The notes under the pieces are model-generated. The model did not search any database. It was given only the letters and a program-made list of their open reading frames with translations, and had not been told where the DNA came from. A DNA stretch of 64,000 nucleotides, from NCBI GenBank assembly GCA_004557245.1, contig SFEL01000003.1, forward strand, positions 44,605-108,604, in the 5' to 3' direction. A program made the position numbers and the translations under genes. Position 1 is the first letter of the stretch. Every line of letters starts with the position of its first letter. This DNA is from Clostridiales bacterium (GTDB lineage: Bacteria > Bacillota > Clostridia > Christensenellales > CAG-138). Positions 1 through 9,552 of the stretch are shown here, piece after piece.

Positions 1-604
1 ATCCGCCGCAGGTGTGGGCGCTGTCGTGGGCAACGCCGGTGCGGCCTATGGCGATGGGCTGCAGAGTGGCGTCGATGCGGCGTATGGCGCGGATATATTC
101 TATGCCAAGTATGTCGTTTGGGGAAGAAAACACTGACGCAAGCTCGGGAGGAAGGTACTCACCGAAGGCACGCGCCCTGGCGTCAGGGTAAGAAAGGCCC
201 CGGGATATGTTTGACCTTATAAGCGCCTTCAACTCGTCAGGCTCGTTGTTCAGCACGTCCACAGCACGGCAAAGGAGGTCCGTATCGCCGCATTCGCTGC
301 CGAAGGCTATGGAATCCGCTATGCCGCTTCTTGAAAGCAGCGTTACGCCGCCGAGAGCAAATGCCTCGGCGCTGGCAAGGGCAAATGGCGTGGGCAGCGT
401 TATGACCATGTCCGCGCCGTTCTCGAGGGCCCACTTGGCCCTAAGCCGCTTTTCGAACATGGCGGGCTCGCCCCGCTGCACGAAGTCCCCACTCATTACG
501 GCAACGGCAAAATCGGCACCGGACGCCTCTTTGGCTTTTTGCAGCTGATAGGCGTGGCCGTTGTGAAAGGGGTTGTATTCGGCTATTATTCCCACTGATT
601 TCAT
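1..604 (-). CDS. tmcAL: tRNA(Met) cytidine acetate ligase TmcAL, N-terminal part (runs off the window)
   Basis: The reverse strand reads MKSVGIIAEYNPFHNGH near its start, the nucleotidyltransferase signature (xxHxGH type) of the YlbM/TmcAL family. TmcAL uses ATP to activate acetate and makes N4-acetylcytidine at the wobble position of elongator tRNA-Met. About 201 residues are visible; the C-terminal part lies outside the window. The frame stays open and also contains MSGDFVQRGEPAMFEKR, typical of the family. The start chosen is ATG at 604-602. It has no obvious Shine-Dalgarno, and a TATAAT lies only 6 bp upstream of it. The gene is divergent from pta. Confidence 0.9.
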   Translation of the reverse strand, partial: MKSVGIIAEYNPFHNGHAYQLQKAKEASGADFAVAVMSGDFVQRGEPAMFEKRLRAKWALENGADMVITLPTPFALASAEAFALGGVTLLSRSGIADSIAFGSECGDTDLLCRAVDVLNNEPDELKALIRSNISRGLSYPDARARAFGEYLPPELASVFSSPNDILGIEYIRAIRRIDATLQPIAIGRTGVAHDSAHTCGG

Positions 605-610
605 GCTTAC

Positions 611-639
611 ATTATACGATAGCCAAGCCCGGGGGAAAA
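611..639 (-). promoter_or_regulatory. Possible promoter of tmcAL with almost no leader
   Basis: On the reverse strand a perfect TATAAT (616-611) ends 6 bases before the tmcAL ATG. Transcription would start at or next to the start codon, so the message could be leaderless. The -35 region (639-634, TTTTCC) is a poor match, which keeps confidence low. Confidence 0.35.
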
Positions 640-674
640 GGGGAAAAATAAGCGGGAAATTTGTTTATGCGCTG

Positions 675-701
675 TTGTATTTGGAAAACTTATGCTATAA
701 T
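675..701 (+). promoter_or_regulatory. Promoter of pta-ackA
   Basis: There is an extended -10 (TG at 693-694, TATAAT at 696-701) with a weak TTGTAT-like -35 at about 675-680 (15 bp spacer). It lies 65 bp upstream of the pta start. Confidence 0.5.
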
Positions 702-766
702 ACAAAAGTCTAGGTATGCTTATAACGGAAGTATCATAAAGCAGATTTTTGAAAGGAGACGGAATA

Positions 767-1765
767 ATGTCTATCATCGACACCATCAAAGCAAAAGCAA
801 AAGCTGACGTAAAGCACATAGTGCTTCCCGAGGGAAGTGAGGAGCGTACCGTTCAGGCCGCAAGGCTGATAACCGATCAGGGCATTGCCAAGGTCACCCT
901 TATCGGCAAGAGCGAGGATATCAAGGCTGCCGCTGCCAGGTTCAACGTGAACTTGGACGACATTGCAATGATCGACCCGGCTGCCTCTGAGCTGTATCCC
1001 GGATACTGCGAGAAGTTCGCTGAAATGCGCGCAAAGAAGGGCGTTACCCTTGAGCAGGCGCAGAAGACCATGCTCGACCCCCTGTTTTTCGCCGCTATGA
1101 TGGTTTACGATGACAAGGCTGACGGCTTCGTTTCCGGCGCTATAAATACCACCGGCAACACACTCCGCCCCGGCCTCCAGATAATAAAGACCGCAAAGGG
1201 CGTATCCACCGTTTCCAGCTGCTTTATCATGGAAGTTCCCAACAAGGCCTACGGTGACAACGGCGTGCTGGTATTTGGCGACTGCGCGGTAAATATCGCC
1301 CCTACCGCAGAGCAGCTGGCCGCTATAGCCATCAGCTCCGCACAGAGCGCAAAGGCGCTTTGCGGAATGGAGCCCCGCGTAGCCATGCTTTCCTTCTCAA
1401 CTAAGGGCAGCGCCAAGCACGAGAACGTGGATCGCGTAGCGGAAGCTACCAGGCTGGTACACGAGCTTGCTCCCGAGCTTAACGTGGACGGCGAACTTCA
1501 GGCGGATGCTGCTCTGGTCGAAAAAGTCGGCCAGCTCAAGAGCCCCGGAAGCCCTGTTGCCGGCAAGGCCAACGTACTGATCTTCCCCGACCTGCAGGCG
1601 GGCAATATCGGCTATAAGCTGGTTCAGCGTCTGGCAGGCGCAGAGGCCATAGGCCCCATCTGCCAGGGCTTCGCAAAGCCCATCAACGACCTGTCCCGCG
1701 GCTGCAGCGTTGACGATATAGTATCCGTCGTTGCCATTACCGCAGTTCAGGCACAGAATATGTAA
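767..1765 (+). CDS. pta: Phosphate acetyltransferase
   Basis: This 332-residue cytosolic enzyme interconverts acetyl-CoA and acetyl phosphate. With the next gene it forms the Pta-AckA route to acetate and ATP. The N-terminal part reads [14 protein letters not shown] and the body includes [20 protein letters not shown], both typical of PTA_PTB family phosphotransacetylases. The length matches the short Firmicute form without the N-terminal DRTGG extension. The ATG at 767 is chosen over the upstream in-frame TTG at 749 because AAGGAGAC lies 7 bases before it. It is followed after 23 bp by ackA, as in many Clostridia. Confidence 0.96.
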   Translation: MSIIDTIKAKAKADVKHIVLPEGSEERTVQAARLITDQGIAKVTLIGKSEDIKAAAARFNVNLDDIAMIDPAASELYPGYCEKFAEMRAKKGVTLEQAQKTMLDPLFFAAMMVYDDKADGFVSGAINTTGNTLRPGLQIIKTAKGVSTVSSCFIMEVPNKAYGDNGVLVFGDCAVNIAPTAEQLAAIAISSAQSAKALCGMEPRVAMLSFSTKGSAKHENVDRVAEATRLVHELAPELNVDGELQADAALVEKVGQLKSPGSPVAGKANVLIFPDLQAGNIGYKLVQRLAGAEAIGPICQGFAKPINDLSRGCSVDDIVSVVAITAVQAQNM

Positions 1766-1788
1766 TCATTATCGGAGGAAAAATATAA

Positions 1789-2985
1789 ATGAAAATTCTC
1801 GTAATCAACGCAGGCAGCTCTTCCCTGAAGTATCAGCTCATCGATCTCGATCACAGCAGCGTGATAGCAAAGGGCATCTGTGAGCGCATAGGCATACCCG
1901 GCTCCATGATCTCCTACAAGTCCGCCAAGGGCGACAAGTACGAGAAGCAGCAGGACATGAAGAACCACGAGGACGCTATCGCCATGGTTCTGGAAGTTCT
2001 TGCGGATCCCGAGATCGGCGTAATAAAGAACATGAGCGAGATAGACGCGGTGGGCCATCGCGTGCTCCATGGCGGCGAGAAGCTGTATGATCCTATCCTC
2101 ATCGACGACGAAGTGCTTAAGGCAATCGAGGACTGCATTCCTCTCGGACCTCTCCATAATCCCGCCAACCTTATGGGCATCCGCGGCTGCATGGCCGTTA
2201 TGCCCGGCGTACCCATGGTAGCGGTATTCGATACCGGCTGGGGCATGGCCATGGAGAAGTCCCATTATATGTACGCTCTGCCCTACGAGGCATACGAAAA
2301 CTATAAGGTACGCCGCTACGGCTTCCACGGAACCTCCCACAGGTACGTCACCGGCCGTGCCCTTGAGCTGCTGGGCAACCCCAACGCAAAGGTCATCACC
2401 TGCCATCTTGGAAACGGCTCCAGCGTTAGCTGCTCCAAGGCCGGCAAGTGCGTGGATACCTCCATGGGACTTACCCCTCTTGAGGGCCTTCCCATGGGTA
2501 CCCGCTGCGGCAGCATCGATCCCGCCATCATGCCCTTCCTGATGGATAAGACCGGCATGACTGCCAAGGAGATGGATACCTACATGAACAAGAAGAGCGG
2601 CATGCTGGGTATCTCCGGCATCTCCAGCGACTTCCGCGACCTGGGCGCCGCCGCAGAGAAGGGCGATGAGCGCGCCAAACTGGCCCTCGATATGTTCGTA
2701 TATGCCGTAAAGAAGTACATCGGCTCATACGCGGCAGCCCTCAACGGTGCTGACGCTATCGTATTCACTGCCGGCGTAGGCGAGAACGACCGCGAGGTAC
2801 GTGCGGATATCCTGAGGGATATGGAGTACATGGGCATAGTGGCCGATTTCGACTATAACATGACCTGTCCCCGGGGGGAAGAAGTCTGCATAAGCAAGCC
2901 CGAGAGCAAGGTGAAGATCTTTGTTATCCCCACCGACGAGGAAATGACCATCGCAAGGGATACCGCCAGGCTTGTGGCAAAATAA
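1789..2985 (+). CDS. ackA: Acetate kinase
   Basis: AckA (398 residues) transfers phosphate from acetyl phosphate to ADP, giving acetate and ATP. The start MKILVINAGSSSLKYQL and the motifs RRYGFHGTSHRYV, HLGNGSSV and FTAGVGEND are family hallmarks of the ASKHA fold (phosphate-binding and adenosine loops). Length is as expected. GGAGG lies 12 bp before the ATG. The gene is in operon with pta. A new promoter for the next operon follows directly after its stop. Confidence 0.97.
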   Translation: MKILVINAGSSSLKYQLIDLDHSSVIAKGICERIGIPGSMISYKSAKGDKYEKQQDMKNHEDAIAMVLEVLADPEIGVIKNMSEIDAVGHRVLHGGEKLYDPILIDDEVLKAIEDCIPLGPLHNPANLMGIRGCMAVMPGVPMVAVFDTGWGMAMEKSHYMYALPYEAYENYKVRRYGFHGTSHRYVTGRALELLGNPNAKVITCHLGNGSSVSCSKAGKCVDTSMGLTPLEGLPMGTRCGSIDPAIMPFLMDKTGMTAKEMDTYMNKKSGMLGISGISSDFRDLGAAAEKGDERAKLALDMFVYAVKKYIGSYAAALNGADAIVFTAGVGENDREVRADILRDMEYMGIVADFDYNMTCPRGEEVCISKPESKVKIFVIPTDEEMTIARDTARLVAK

Positions 2986-2989
2986 TCAG

Positions 2990-3018
2990 TTGACAAATCA
3001 ATGTCTTACAGATAAAAT
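2990..3018 (+). promoter_or_regulatory. Promoter of yceD-rpmF
   Basis: TTGACA (2990-2995), a 17 bp spacer and TAAAAT (3013-3018) form a near-consensus vegetative promoter 30 bp upstream of yceD. Confidence 0.75.
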
Positions 3019-3047
3019 ATGTAAGGTGTGCTCTTGAAAGGAAAAAT

Positions 3048-3557
3048 ATGAAGCTTAACGTTGCACAGGAACTCAAACAGCCGGGCCGGATAGGCAGATG
3101 CCATGAGGATGTGATCCTCGACAGGCAGGAATATCTCGGCAGGGAGCTTAAATTCGCCGCTCCGCTTACGGTAGAGGGCGAGTACTTCTTTGACGGCGAG
3201 GGCTTCAGCTTCAAGGGTACGGCTACCACAAAGCTTGACTCCGAATGCGCCCTTTGCGGCAAGCCCTTCATCGAGGAGCTTACCTTCGACTTCGACGAGC
3301 GCTTTCTCCGGGAGCCGGAGCCGGACAGCGAATGCTACGGCTACACCGGCGAGGAATTGGATGTCAGCCAGATGCTCCTTGACGACTTATTCCTCAATCT
3401 GCCTGCTTTCAGCAAGTGCAGCGAGGATTGTAAGGGGCTTTGCCCGGTTTGCGGGTGCGATTTGAACACAGTTCAGTGTTCCTGTGTTAGAGAGAAAGAA
3501 AAGGAAAATCCTTTCTCCGCTCTGGAGCAGCTGTTGTATCACGATAAGGAGGTGTAA
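3048..3557 (+). CDS. yceD: YceD family protein (DUF177)
   Basis: This 169-residue protein has the DUF177/YceD layout: a CxxC pair (SECALCGKP, about residues 65-72) and a C-terminal Cys-rich segment ([17 protein letters not shown]). The family is almost always encoded just upstream of rpmF, as here (2 bp gap). It has been linked to 23S rRNA synthesis or assembly, but its biochemical action is not settled. AAAGGAAAAAT before the ATG supports the start. Confidence 0.9.
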   Translation: MKLNVAQELKQPGRIGRCHEDVILDRQEYLGRELKFAAPLTVEGEYFFDGEGFSFKGTATTKLDSECALCGKPFIEELTFDFDERFLREPEPDSECYGYTGEELDVSQMLLDDLFLNLPAFSKCSEDCKGLCPVCGCDLNTVQCSCVREKEKENPFSALEQLLYHDKEV

Positions 3558-3559
3558 CC

Positions 3560-3742
3560 ATGGCAGTCCCTAAGAGAAAAACGTCTAAGGCAAGACGCGA
3601 CCAGCGTAGAGCCCATTGGAAGTTGACCGTTCCCGGTATCGTGGAATGTCCGCAGTGCCATGAGCCCAAGCTGGCTCATCGTGTATGCAAAAAGTGCGGC
3701 TATTACGACGGCAAGCAGGCAGTTGCAGTGGATAAGGACTAA
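3560..3742 (+). CDS. rpmF: 50S ribosomal protein L32
   Basis: L32 has 60 residues, starting [20 protein letters not shown]. It carries the zinc-ribbon Cys quartet (CPQCHEP and CKKCGYY) of the Zn-containing form. It follows yceD with only 2 bp between and an AAGGAGGTG site overlapping the yceD stop. A hairpin terminator follows. Confidence 0.97.
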   Translation: MAVPKRKTSKARRDQRRAHWKLTVPGIVECPQCHEPKLAHRVCKKCGYYDGKQAVAVDKD

Positions 3743-3767
3743 TATCGCCTGAAAATTTTAAAACTCA

Positions 3768-3800
3768 AGGGGCTCCCGATAAAAGGGCCTCTTTTGTTTT
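3768..3800 (+). terminator. Intrinsic terminator after rpmF
   Basis: The stem AGGGGCTC / GGGCCTCT has 8 pairs including two G-U. It has a 9 base loop and is followed by TTTGTTTT. Confidence 0.7.
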
Positions 3801-3850
3801 AGTTAAAAATATTGTATAATATTTCTTAGTATTATATTAGGAGACGACAG

Positions 3851-4858
3851 ATGAGAATAGCTGTTGATGCTTTCGGCGGCGACAATGCCCCGGCGGCGGT
3901 AGTGGAAGGCTGCATAGATGCCCTGAAAAAGTATCCCGATATGTCCGTCACCCTCTGCGGCGACGAGGAACGAATAAAGGTTGAGCTTGAAAAGTATCAG
4001 TATGATGGTACACGTGTGGACATTCTTCATTCACCCGAAATAATATCCTGCGACGAGCAGCCGACCTTCGCCATACGCAGGAAGAAGGATTCTTCCCTCG
4101 TAAAAGCCATGGAGCTTGTGCGCGACAAGAAGGCTGACTGCGTGGTATCGGCAGGCAGCACCGGTGCGGTACTTGCGGGAGCCACGTTCATAATAAAGCG
4201 CATCGAAGGAGTAAAGCGTCCGGCCATAGGAGTGGTGTTCCCGGCGGAAAAGGGCTGTGTGCTTATAATGGACTGCGGCGCAAACGTTGACTGCAAGCCC
4301 TCGTACCTTCAGCAGTTTGCCGTGATGGCGTCTGCGTACATGCACGATATAATGGGTGTGGATAACCCCAGAGTGGGCCTCCTCAACAACGGCGCGGAAG
4401 CCGAAAAGGGAAACGAGCTTACCAAGGCTGCCTATAAGTTACTTGAGCAGACCCCGGTGAACTTTGTTGGAAACTGCGAGGCGAGGGAGATACTCTCAGG
4501 CGAATTTGACGCCATAGTCTGCGACGGCTTCGCGGGAAACATCGTTCTTAAATATACCGAGGGCCTTGCTTCCACATTCATAGGCATGCTTAAAAAAGAA
4601 CTCATGGCAGATACGCGCAGCAAGCTGGGCGCCGCAATGGCGAAGCCCGCCTTCAGGCGCTTCAAAAAGGTAATGGATTATACCGAGTACGGCGGGGCGC
4701 CCCTTTTGGGTATTGACGGGGGTGTGATAAAGGCACACGGCAGCTCAAATGCCAAGGCATTTGCGGCGGCGCTGGGTCAGGCGCGGAGCTTTGCTTCCAG
4801 CGGCACCAACGAAACCATACGCCGCGCCGTAAAGTCACTGCCCGAGGTCCCGGATTGA
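3851..4858 (+). CDS. plsX: Phosphate acyltransferase PlsX
   Basis: PlsX (335 residues) makes acyl-phosphate from acyl-ACP, the first step feeding PlsY in glycerophospholipid synthesis at the inner membrane face. MRIAVDAFGGDNAP at the N-terminus and SAGSTGAVLAGA and GFAGNIVLK further on are typical. Length is normal. A TATAAT (3815-3820) and AGGAGACGAC lie just upstream. Many Clostridia have fapR upstream and fabD/fabG downstream; here only acpP follows. Confidence 0.95.
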   Translation: MRIAVDAFGGDNAPAAVVEGCIDALKKYPDMSVTLCGDEERIKVELEKYQYDGTRVDILHSPEIISCDEQPTFAIRRKKDSSLVKAMELVRDKKADCVVSAGSTGAVLAGATFIIKRIEGVKRPAIGVVFPAEKGCVLIMDCGANVDCKPSYLQQFAVMASAYMHDIMGVDNPRVGLLNNGAEAEKGNELTKAAYKLLEQTPVNFVGNCEAREILSGEFDAIVCDGFAGNIVLKYTEGLASTFIGMLKKELMADTRSKLGAAMAKPAFRRFKKVMDYTEYGGAPLLGIDGGVIKAHGSSNAKAFAAALGQARSFASSGTNETIRRAVKSLPEVPD

Positions 4859-4866
4859 ATAGAGGA

Positions 4867-4916
4867 TTGACATCAAAATAATATGCGGCTAAACTATAGT
4901 TGCTTATTGGTATAAT
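4867..4916 (+). promoter_or_regulatory. Candidate promoter(s) of acpP
   Basis: A perfect TTGACA (4867-4872) is followed 17 bp later by TAAACT (4890-4895). A second, extended -10 (TGGTATAAT ending at 4916) lies 20 bp before the acpP ATG. It is unclear which -10 is used. The gene appears to have its own promoter apart from plsX. Confidence 0.5.
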
Positions 4917-4935
4917 CAGAAAGGCGGTATTATAT

Positions 4936-5157
4936 ATGACTTTTGAAAAGATTCGCGAAATGCTCTCCAAGCAGATGGATATCCCCGAGGAGTCCATAAC
5001 CATGGATTCCAGGCTTGTGGAAGACCTCAAGGCCGATTCACTTGACGTTGTGGAGCTTATAATGGATATCGAGCAGGAGTATGGAATTCAGGTTCCAGAG
5101 GAGGAGCTGCCAAACGTACATACTGTAGGCGACATATTGAGGGTAATGAACAAATAA
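4936..5157 (+). CDS. acpP: Acyl carrier protein
   Basis: This 73-residue acidic carrier holds acyl chains in fatty acid and phospholipid synthesis. The 4'-phosphopantetheine attachment motif ADSLDVVEL puts the modified serine at residue 35. The ATG at 4936 is preferred over an upstream in-frame start because AGAAAGGCGG precedes it and because the sequence MTFEKIREMLSKQ aligns with other ACPs. It lies directly downstream of plsX, whose substrate is acyl-ACP. Confidence 0.95.
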   Translation: MTFEKIREMLSKQMDIPEESITMDSRLVEDLKADSLDVVELIMDIEQEYGIQVPEEELPNVHTVGDILRVMNK

Positions 5158-5171
5158 CTATACTTCAAACA

Positions 5172-5204
5172 GTACCCGCATCTTATGGTGGATGCGGGTA
5201 CTTT
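5172..5204 (+). terminator. Hairpin between acpP and rnc
   Basis: A perfect 11 bp stem (GTACCCGCATC, 5172-5182; GATGCGGGTAC, 5191-5201) with an 8 base loop is followed only by TTTGG. It is probably a terminator or attenuator for acpP. It lies outside the rnc coding sequence if rnc starts at 5221. Confidence 0.6.
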
Positions 5205-5220
5205 GGTATGGAGGAAGCAA

Positions 5221-5931
5221 ATGGAGCTGGAATTTGCGAGGCTGCAAAAGCTCAATGAGCTGCAAGCGGCAATAGGCTATAAATTTAAAGATACAGAGCT
5301 TTTGAATACGGCCCTTACACATACGTCTTATGTGAAGGGTGACGGCAACGGCAGCGTACACAATGAAAGGCTGGAGTTTTTGGGTGACGCAGTGCTGGAG
5401 CTCTGCGTGAGCGAAAAGCTCTACAAGGAATACCCTGAGCTGAACGAGGGCGTGATGACGAGAGTGCGTTCCCTTTCGGTATGCGAGGGCGCGCTGCATA
5501 AATCGGCCGTAGGCTTCGGCCTGGGCAATTATCTGCTGCTTAGCCACGGCGAGGAGCACTCGGGCGGCAGGAGCAAGCCGTCTATACTGGCGGACGCAAT
5601 GGAAGCGGTGATAGGCGCCGTATTTCTGGATGGCGGTATGGGAGAGGCAAAAAGGCTGGTGCTGTATGCGGTGGAGAGCCACATAGAGCGTGCGGTGCGC
5701 AACGTGAATACCAAGGATTATAAGACACTCCTGCAGGAGTATGTGCAGAAGCAGCATCAGGGCAACGTAACGTATAATCTTATCGAGGCTTCCGGCCCGG
5801 ACCATCAGAGGGTATTCACCCTTCAGGCTGTCATAGCCGGGGAGCCAAAGGGCATAGGCAGCGGCGGAAGCAAGCAGGAGGCAGGTCAGAAAGCGGCCAA
5901 GGCCACGCTGGAGGGCCTCGGGCTGCTGTAA
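5221..5931 (+). CDS. rnc: Ribonuclease III
   Basis: RNase III (236 residues) cleaves double-stranded RNA, including pre-rRNA. The signature NERLEFLGDAVLEL carries the metal-binding acidic residues. A second acidic cluster (ILADAMEAVIGAVFLDGG) and a C-terminal dsRNA-binding domain (about residues 165-236, ending GGSKQEAGQKAAKATLE) follow. The ATG at 5221 is chosen over 5185 because GGAGGAAG lies 5-8 bases upstream and the acpP hairpin ends before it. smc follows, a common order. Confidence 0.94.
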   Translation: MELEFARLQKLNELQAAIGYKFKDTELLNTALTHTSYVKGDGNGSVHNERLEFLGDAVLELCVSEKLYKEYPELNEGVMTRVRSLSVCEGALHKSAVGFGLGNYLLLSHGEEHSGGRSKPSILADAMEAVIGAVFLDGGMGEAKRLVLYAVESHIERAVRNVNTKDYKTLLQEYVQKQHQGNVTYNLIEASGPDHQRVFTLQAVIAGEPKGIGSGGSKQEAGQKAAKATLEGLGLL

Positions 5932-5966
5932 TATAATAAGCCGACATTGGCGCAGAGGTTGGAATA

Positions 5967-8900
5967 TTGCGGTTAACAAAAATAGAGATCAACGGATTTA
6001 AATCATTCGCTAAGAAGACCGAGATTCAGGTCGAAAAAGGAATAACGGCTATCATAGGTCCCAACGGCAGCGGCAAGAGCAACATAGCCGATGCCGTCCG
6101 CTGGGTTTTGGGCGAGCAGAGCGCAAGGGTTCTCCGCGGCAACAAGATGGAGGACGTCATATTTAACGGCACCGAGCAGCGGAAGCCCCAGTCCTTCTGC
6201 GAGGTGACGCTGGTATTCGACAACTCGGACGGCAGGCTGCCTACGGATTTCGCTGAGGTCAGCGTTACCCGGAGGGTTTACAGGAGCGGCGAAAGCGAAT
6301 ACCTTATCAACAATACACAGTGCAGGCTGAAGGACATAGGCGAGCTTTTCCGGGATACCGGCATAGGCAAGGAAGGCTATTCCATAATAGGCCAGGGCAA
6401 GGTAGAGGAGATACTTTCCAACAAATCAAATGACCGCAGAAACGCCTTTGAGGAGGCTGCGGGCGTGATGAAATACAGGGTGCGCAAGGAAGAGGCCGAG
6501 CGCAAGCTGGAAAACACGAGAAAGAACCTGGTTCGCCTCAACGACATACTGGAGGAACTGAGCCGCCAGATAGGCCCTCTCGAGGAGCAGAGCGCCGCGG
6601 CGAGACAATATCTGAAGCTTAGGGACGAGCTGAAGGAGATAGAGGTGAACGTGTTCCTCTATCAGTACGATAAACTCAATGAGCGCATAACTACTCTGGG
6701 CGACAGCATGGCGCAGTACGCCGAGGCTATACGGCAGTCCACAGGTATTGAGGCCGCGCTTGCCGCAGACTGCAGCGCCGAGGAGGAAAAGGAGCGCAGT
6801 CTCAATGCCGCCATAGGCGAGATACAGTCAAAGCTGCTGACTGCAACGACTGGAGTGGAAAACCGCACAGGCGAGGCAAAGGTGGCCCGGGAGCGAATGG
6901 CCAACCTTGCCAAGGAAAGGGAGCGCCTTGAGAATGACGCCAGAGAGGACAGAGTCAGGCTGGAGGAACTGAAGAAATCCATGGCGGAGGTTTCTGTCCG
7001 GAGCAGCGACACGGAGGAGACGAAGCAGCGCGAGAGAGCAAAGCTTGCCGGGATAGAAAAGCAGCTTGCCGGCATACGGGCGGAAATATCGGACAAAGAA
7101 CAGCTTCTGGAAAGCCAGAAGAACAGCATGATAGAGGCCATGAACCGCCTGTCCGACGCAAAGAGCAGGCTTTCGAGATTAGAGGCCATAAAAACAACGC
7201 TGCTTGGCCGCATAGACTCCATAAATCAGAAGATGGCGGCTATAGCCGAGGAGGGCGAGAAGCTCTCCCACGAATATGATCAGGTGTTCGGCAGCTACAG
7301 CGAGATAAAGCAGGGCTACGACGGCAAAAACGCGGAACGCATGGCGGCGATAGCCCACCTTAACGAGCTGAACGCACAGCTAAAGCAGGATAGTGAAAAT
7401 ATCCGCGCCCTTGAGCAGCAGATAGAGGCGGAAAGCTCAAGGATAAAGGTGCTTCAGGAGATGAAGCGTGCCTACGAGGGGTATTATTCAAGCGTCCGGA
7501 ACGTTCTCAGGGACGCAGCAAGGGATCCCCTCCTTGGCAAGTGTATAGAGGGCGTGGTGGCGGAACTTATCCGGGTCCCCTGCGAGTACGAGAGCGCAAT
7601 AGAGATGACGCTGGGCTCCGCCTTGCAGAACATAGTTACCCCTACCGAGCAGGACGCGAAGCAGGTGATAGGATACCTGCGCTCAAGGCAGTACGGAAGG
7701 GCGACCATGCTGCCGGTCTCCAGCATGCGCCCGAGGCTGCTGAGCGATGACGAAAGGTCAATGTGCAACGTGGAGGGCTTTATAGGCGTAGCCTCCGACC
7801 TCGTATCCTTTGATGAGAGATACAGGGGCATATTTGAAAACCTTCTTGGCCGCACGATAGTGGTGAAGGATCTTGACGCAGGCATCGCCATAAATAAGCG
7901 AGCGAGATCGTCCTTCAGAATAGCTACATTAAAGGGCGATATAATAAACCCCGGCGGCAGCATGACCGGCGGCAGCACCCAAAAGCGGGAGTTCAGCCTG
8001 ATAGGCCGTGAGCGGGAGATAGAGACCATAACAGCGGCGCTGAAAAAGCAGCGGGAACAGCTTGAAAGGTCCAAGGTCGAGCTTGGAAAGCTGGAGTGCG
8101 ATATAGCCGAAGCCAACGATGCCGTGGAACAGGCGTCTGAGGCGCTGCACGCGGCGGATGTAGAGCTTGCCACGCACCGCGAAAAGGTGGACGTGGTGCA
8201 GAAGTACGTAGAGGAAAACAGGGACGAGATGGAGCAGGCAAGGCTTGAGCTCGCCCAGATAAACGACAGCATAGAAAATATAGACGAGCAGTATCGTGAG
8301 GCCAACGAGGACCGCTCTCAGTGGGAGCAGGGCAACGTGGCAAGCCAGGACGACATAAGGAAGCTTCAGGAGGAGCTGAATAAGCTCCGGGCGGAAGCCG
8401 CCAATGTGAACGACAAGGCTACCGAGCAGAAGGTAGCCCTGATGGCCCTCGAGAAAGAGGCAAACGCCGCTGAAAACGAGGCAAAGCGCATGGAGCGCGA
8501 GGCCAGTGGCCTTATGGCTGCCATAAAGCGCAGCAAGGATGAGATAGAGCAGGGCAGCAGAAGCTTCCTTCAGCTGCAAGCACAGGTTGCCACGCTGGAC
8601 GACAGCATATCCTCCGAGCGCATGGACGTGGACAGGCTCACGGATCAGCTGCATACCATGGAGGAGGAGCGGGCAAAGCGCCTCAGTTCCATAGATGAGC
8701 TGCGGGAGCGGCGGGACAATATCTCCGCAGAGCTCAACGACATAAAGGAGCGCAGCCATAGGGCGGAGCTGAACCTGAACAAGGCGCAGCTGGAATTGCA
8801 GAACATGCAGGACAGGATCTGGTCGGATTATGAGCTCACCTATGAGAACGCCCAGCCAATGCGGCGGCAGATAGCCATAACCGCCTCGCACATCAGGGTG

Positions 8901-9530
8901 GACGAGTTGAAAACGGCAATACGCGCCCTGGGCGACGTGAACGTAGGTTCCATAGAGGACTATAAGAACGTCAAGGAGCGCTACGATGAGCTGAATGCCC
9001 AGTATGAGGATCTCACCAAGGCGGAGGCTGACCTGCAGGTGCTTATAACCGACCTTGTCTCCACCATGGAGGAGGAGTTCCGCAGGCAGTTCGCGCTTAT
9101 ACAGCAGAACTTCTCGCAGGTATTTGTGGAGCTGTTCGGCGGCGGCAGGGCAGAGCTGATTCTTTCCGACAAGGACGACATACTCAACTGCGATATAGAC
9201 ATAATCGCACAGCCCCCGGGCAAGAAGCTGCAGCTGCTGTCGCTGCTCTCCGGCGGCGAGCGGGCGCTTACGGCAATAGCGCTGCTGTTTGCCATGCTCA
9301 AGCTGAAGCCCACGGCTTTCTGCATACTGGACGAGATAGAGTCTGCGCTGGACGATGCTAACGTTACGAATTTTGCGGAGTATGTGCGCAACTATTCCGA
9401 CGACACCCAGTTCATACTAATAACACACAGAAAGGGCAGCATGGCGGTGTGCGATTCGCTTTACGGCGTGGCAATGGAGGAGCGGGGCGTATCCAAGGTG
9501 GTATCTGCAAAATTTACCGAATCCGCATAA
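5967..9530 (+). CDS. smc: Chromosome segregation ATPase SMC
   Basis: SMC has 1187 residues, the full family length. It has a Walker A (GPNGSGKS, residues 31-38), a long coiled coil (about 170-510), a hinge (about 515-650, with GSMTGGS just after), a second coiled coil to about 1020, then the C-motif LSGGERALTA (about 1094) and Walker B FCILDEIESALDD (about 1119). SMC with ScpAB compacts and segregates the nucleoid. The start is a TTG (5967), since MRLTKIEINGFKSF begins exactly there and AGAGG lies upstream. The order rnc-smc-ftsY is conserved in Firmicutes. Confidence 0.97.
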   Translation: MRLTKIEINGFKSFAKKTEIQVEKGITAIIGPNGSGKSNIADAVRWVLGEQSARVLRGNKMEDVIFNGTEQRKPQSFCEVTLVFDNSDGRLPTDFAEVSVTRRVYRSGESEYLINNTQCRLKDIGELFRDTGIGKEGYSIIGQGKVEEILSNKSNDRRNAFEEAAGVMKYRVRKEEAERKLENTRKNLVRLNDILEELSRQIGPLEEQSAAARQYLKLRDELKEIEVNVFLYQYDKLNERITTLGDSMAQYAEAIRQSTGIEAALAADCSAEEEKERSLNAAIGEIQSKLLTATTGVENRTGEAKVARERMANLAKERERLENDAREDRVRLEELKKSMAEVSVRSSDTEETKQRERAKLAGIEKQLAGIRAEISDKEQLLESQKNSMIEAMNRLSDAKSRLSRLEAIKTTLLGRIDSINQKMAAIAEEGEKLSHEYDQVFGSYSEIKQGYDGKNAERMAAIAHLNELNAQLKQDSENIRALEQQIEAESSRIKVLQEMKRAYEGYYSSVRNVLRDAARDPLLGKCIEGVVAELIRVPCEYESAIEMTLGSALQNIVTPTEQDAKQVIGYLRSRQYGRATMLPVSSMRPRLLSDDERSMCNVEGFIGVASDLVSFDERYRGIFENLLGRTIVVKDLDAGIAINKRARSSFRIATLKGDIINPGGSMTGGSTQKREFSLIGREREIETITAALKKQREQLERSKVELGKLECDIAEANDAVEQASEALHAADVELATHREKVDVVQKYVEENRDEMEQARLELAQINDSIENIDEQYREANEDRSQWEQGNVASQDDIRKLQEELNKLRAEAANVNDKATEQKVALMALEKEANAAENEAKRMEREASGLMAAIKRSKDEIEQGSRSFLQLQAQVATLDDSISSERMDVDRLTDQLHTMEEERAKRLSSIDELRERRDNISAELNDIKERSHRAELNLNKAQLELQNMQDRIWSDYELTYENAQPMRRQIAITASHIRVDELKTAIRALGDVNVGSIEDYKNVKERYDELNAQYEDLTKAEADLQVLITDLVSTMEEEFRRQFALIQQNFSQVFVELFGGGRAELILSDKDDILNCDIDIIAQPPGKKLQLLSLLSGGERALTAIALLFAMLKLKPTAFCILDEIESALDDANVTNFAEYVRNYSDDTQFILITHRKGSMAVCDSLYGVAMEERGVSKVVSAKFTESA

Positions 9531-9552
9531 TACCCAAAAGGAGGAAATACAA

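Noticed and set aside
7929..8891. Reverse-strand ORF (320 codons) opposite smc
   Set aside because: Arises from the coiled-coil codon pattern of smc.
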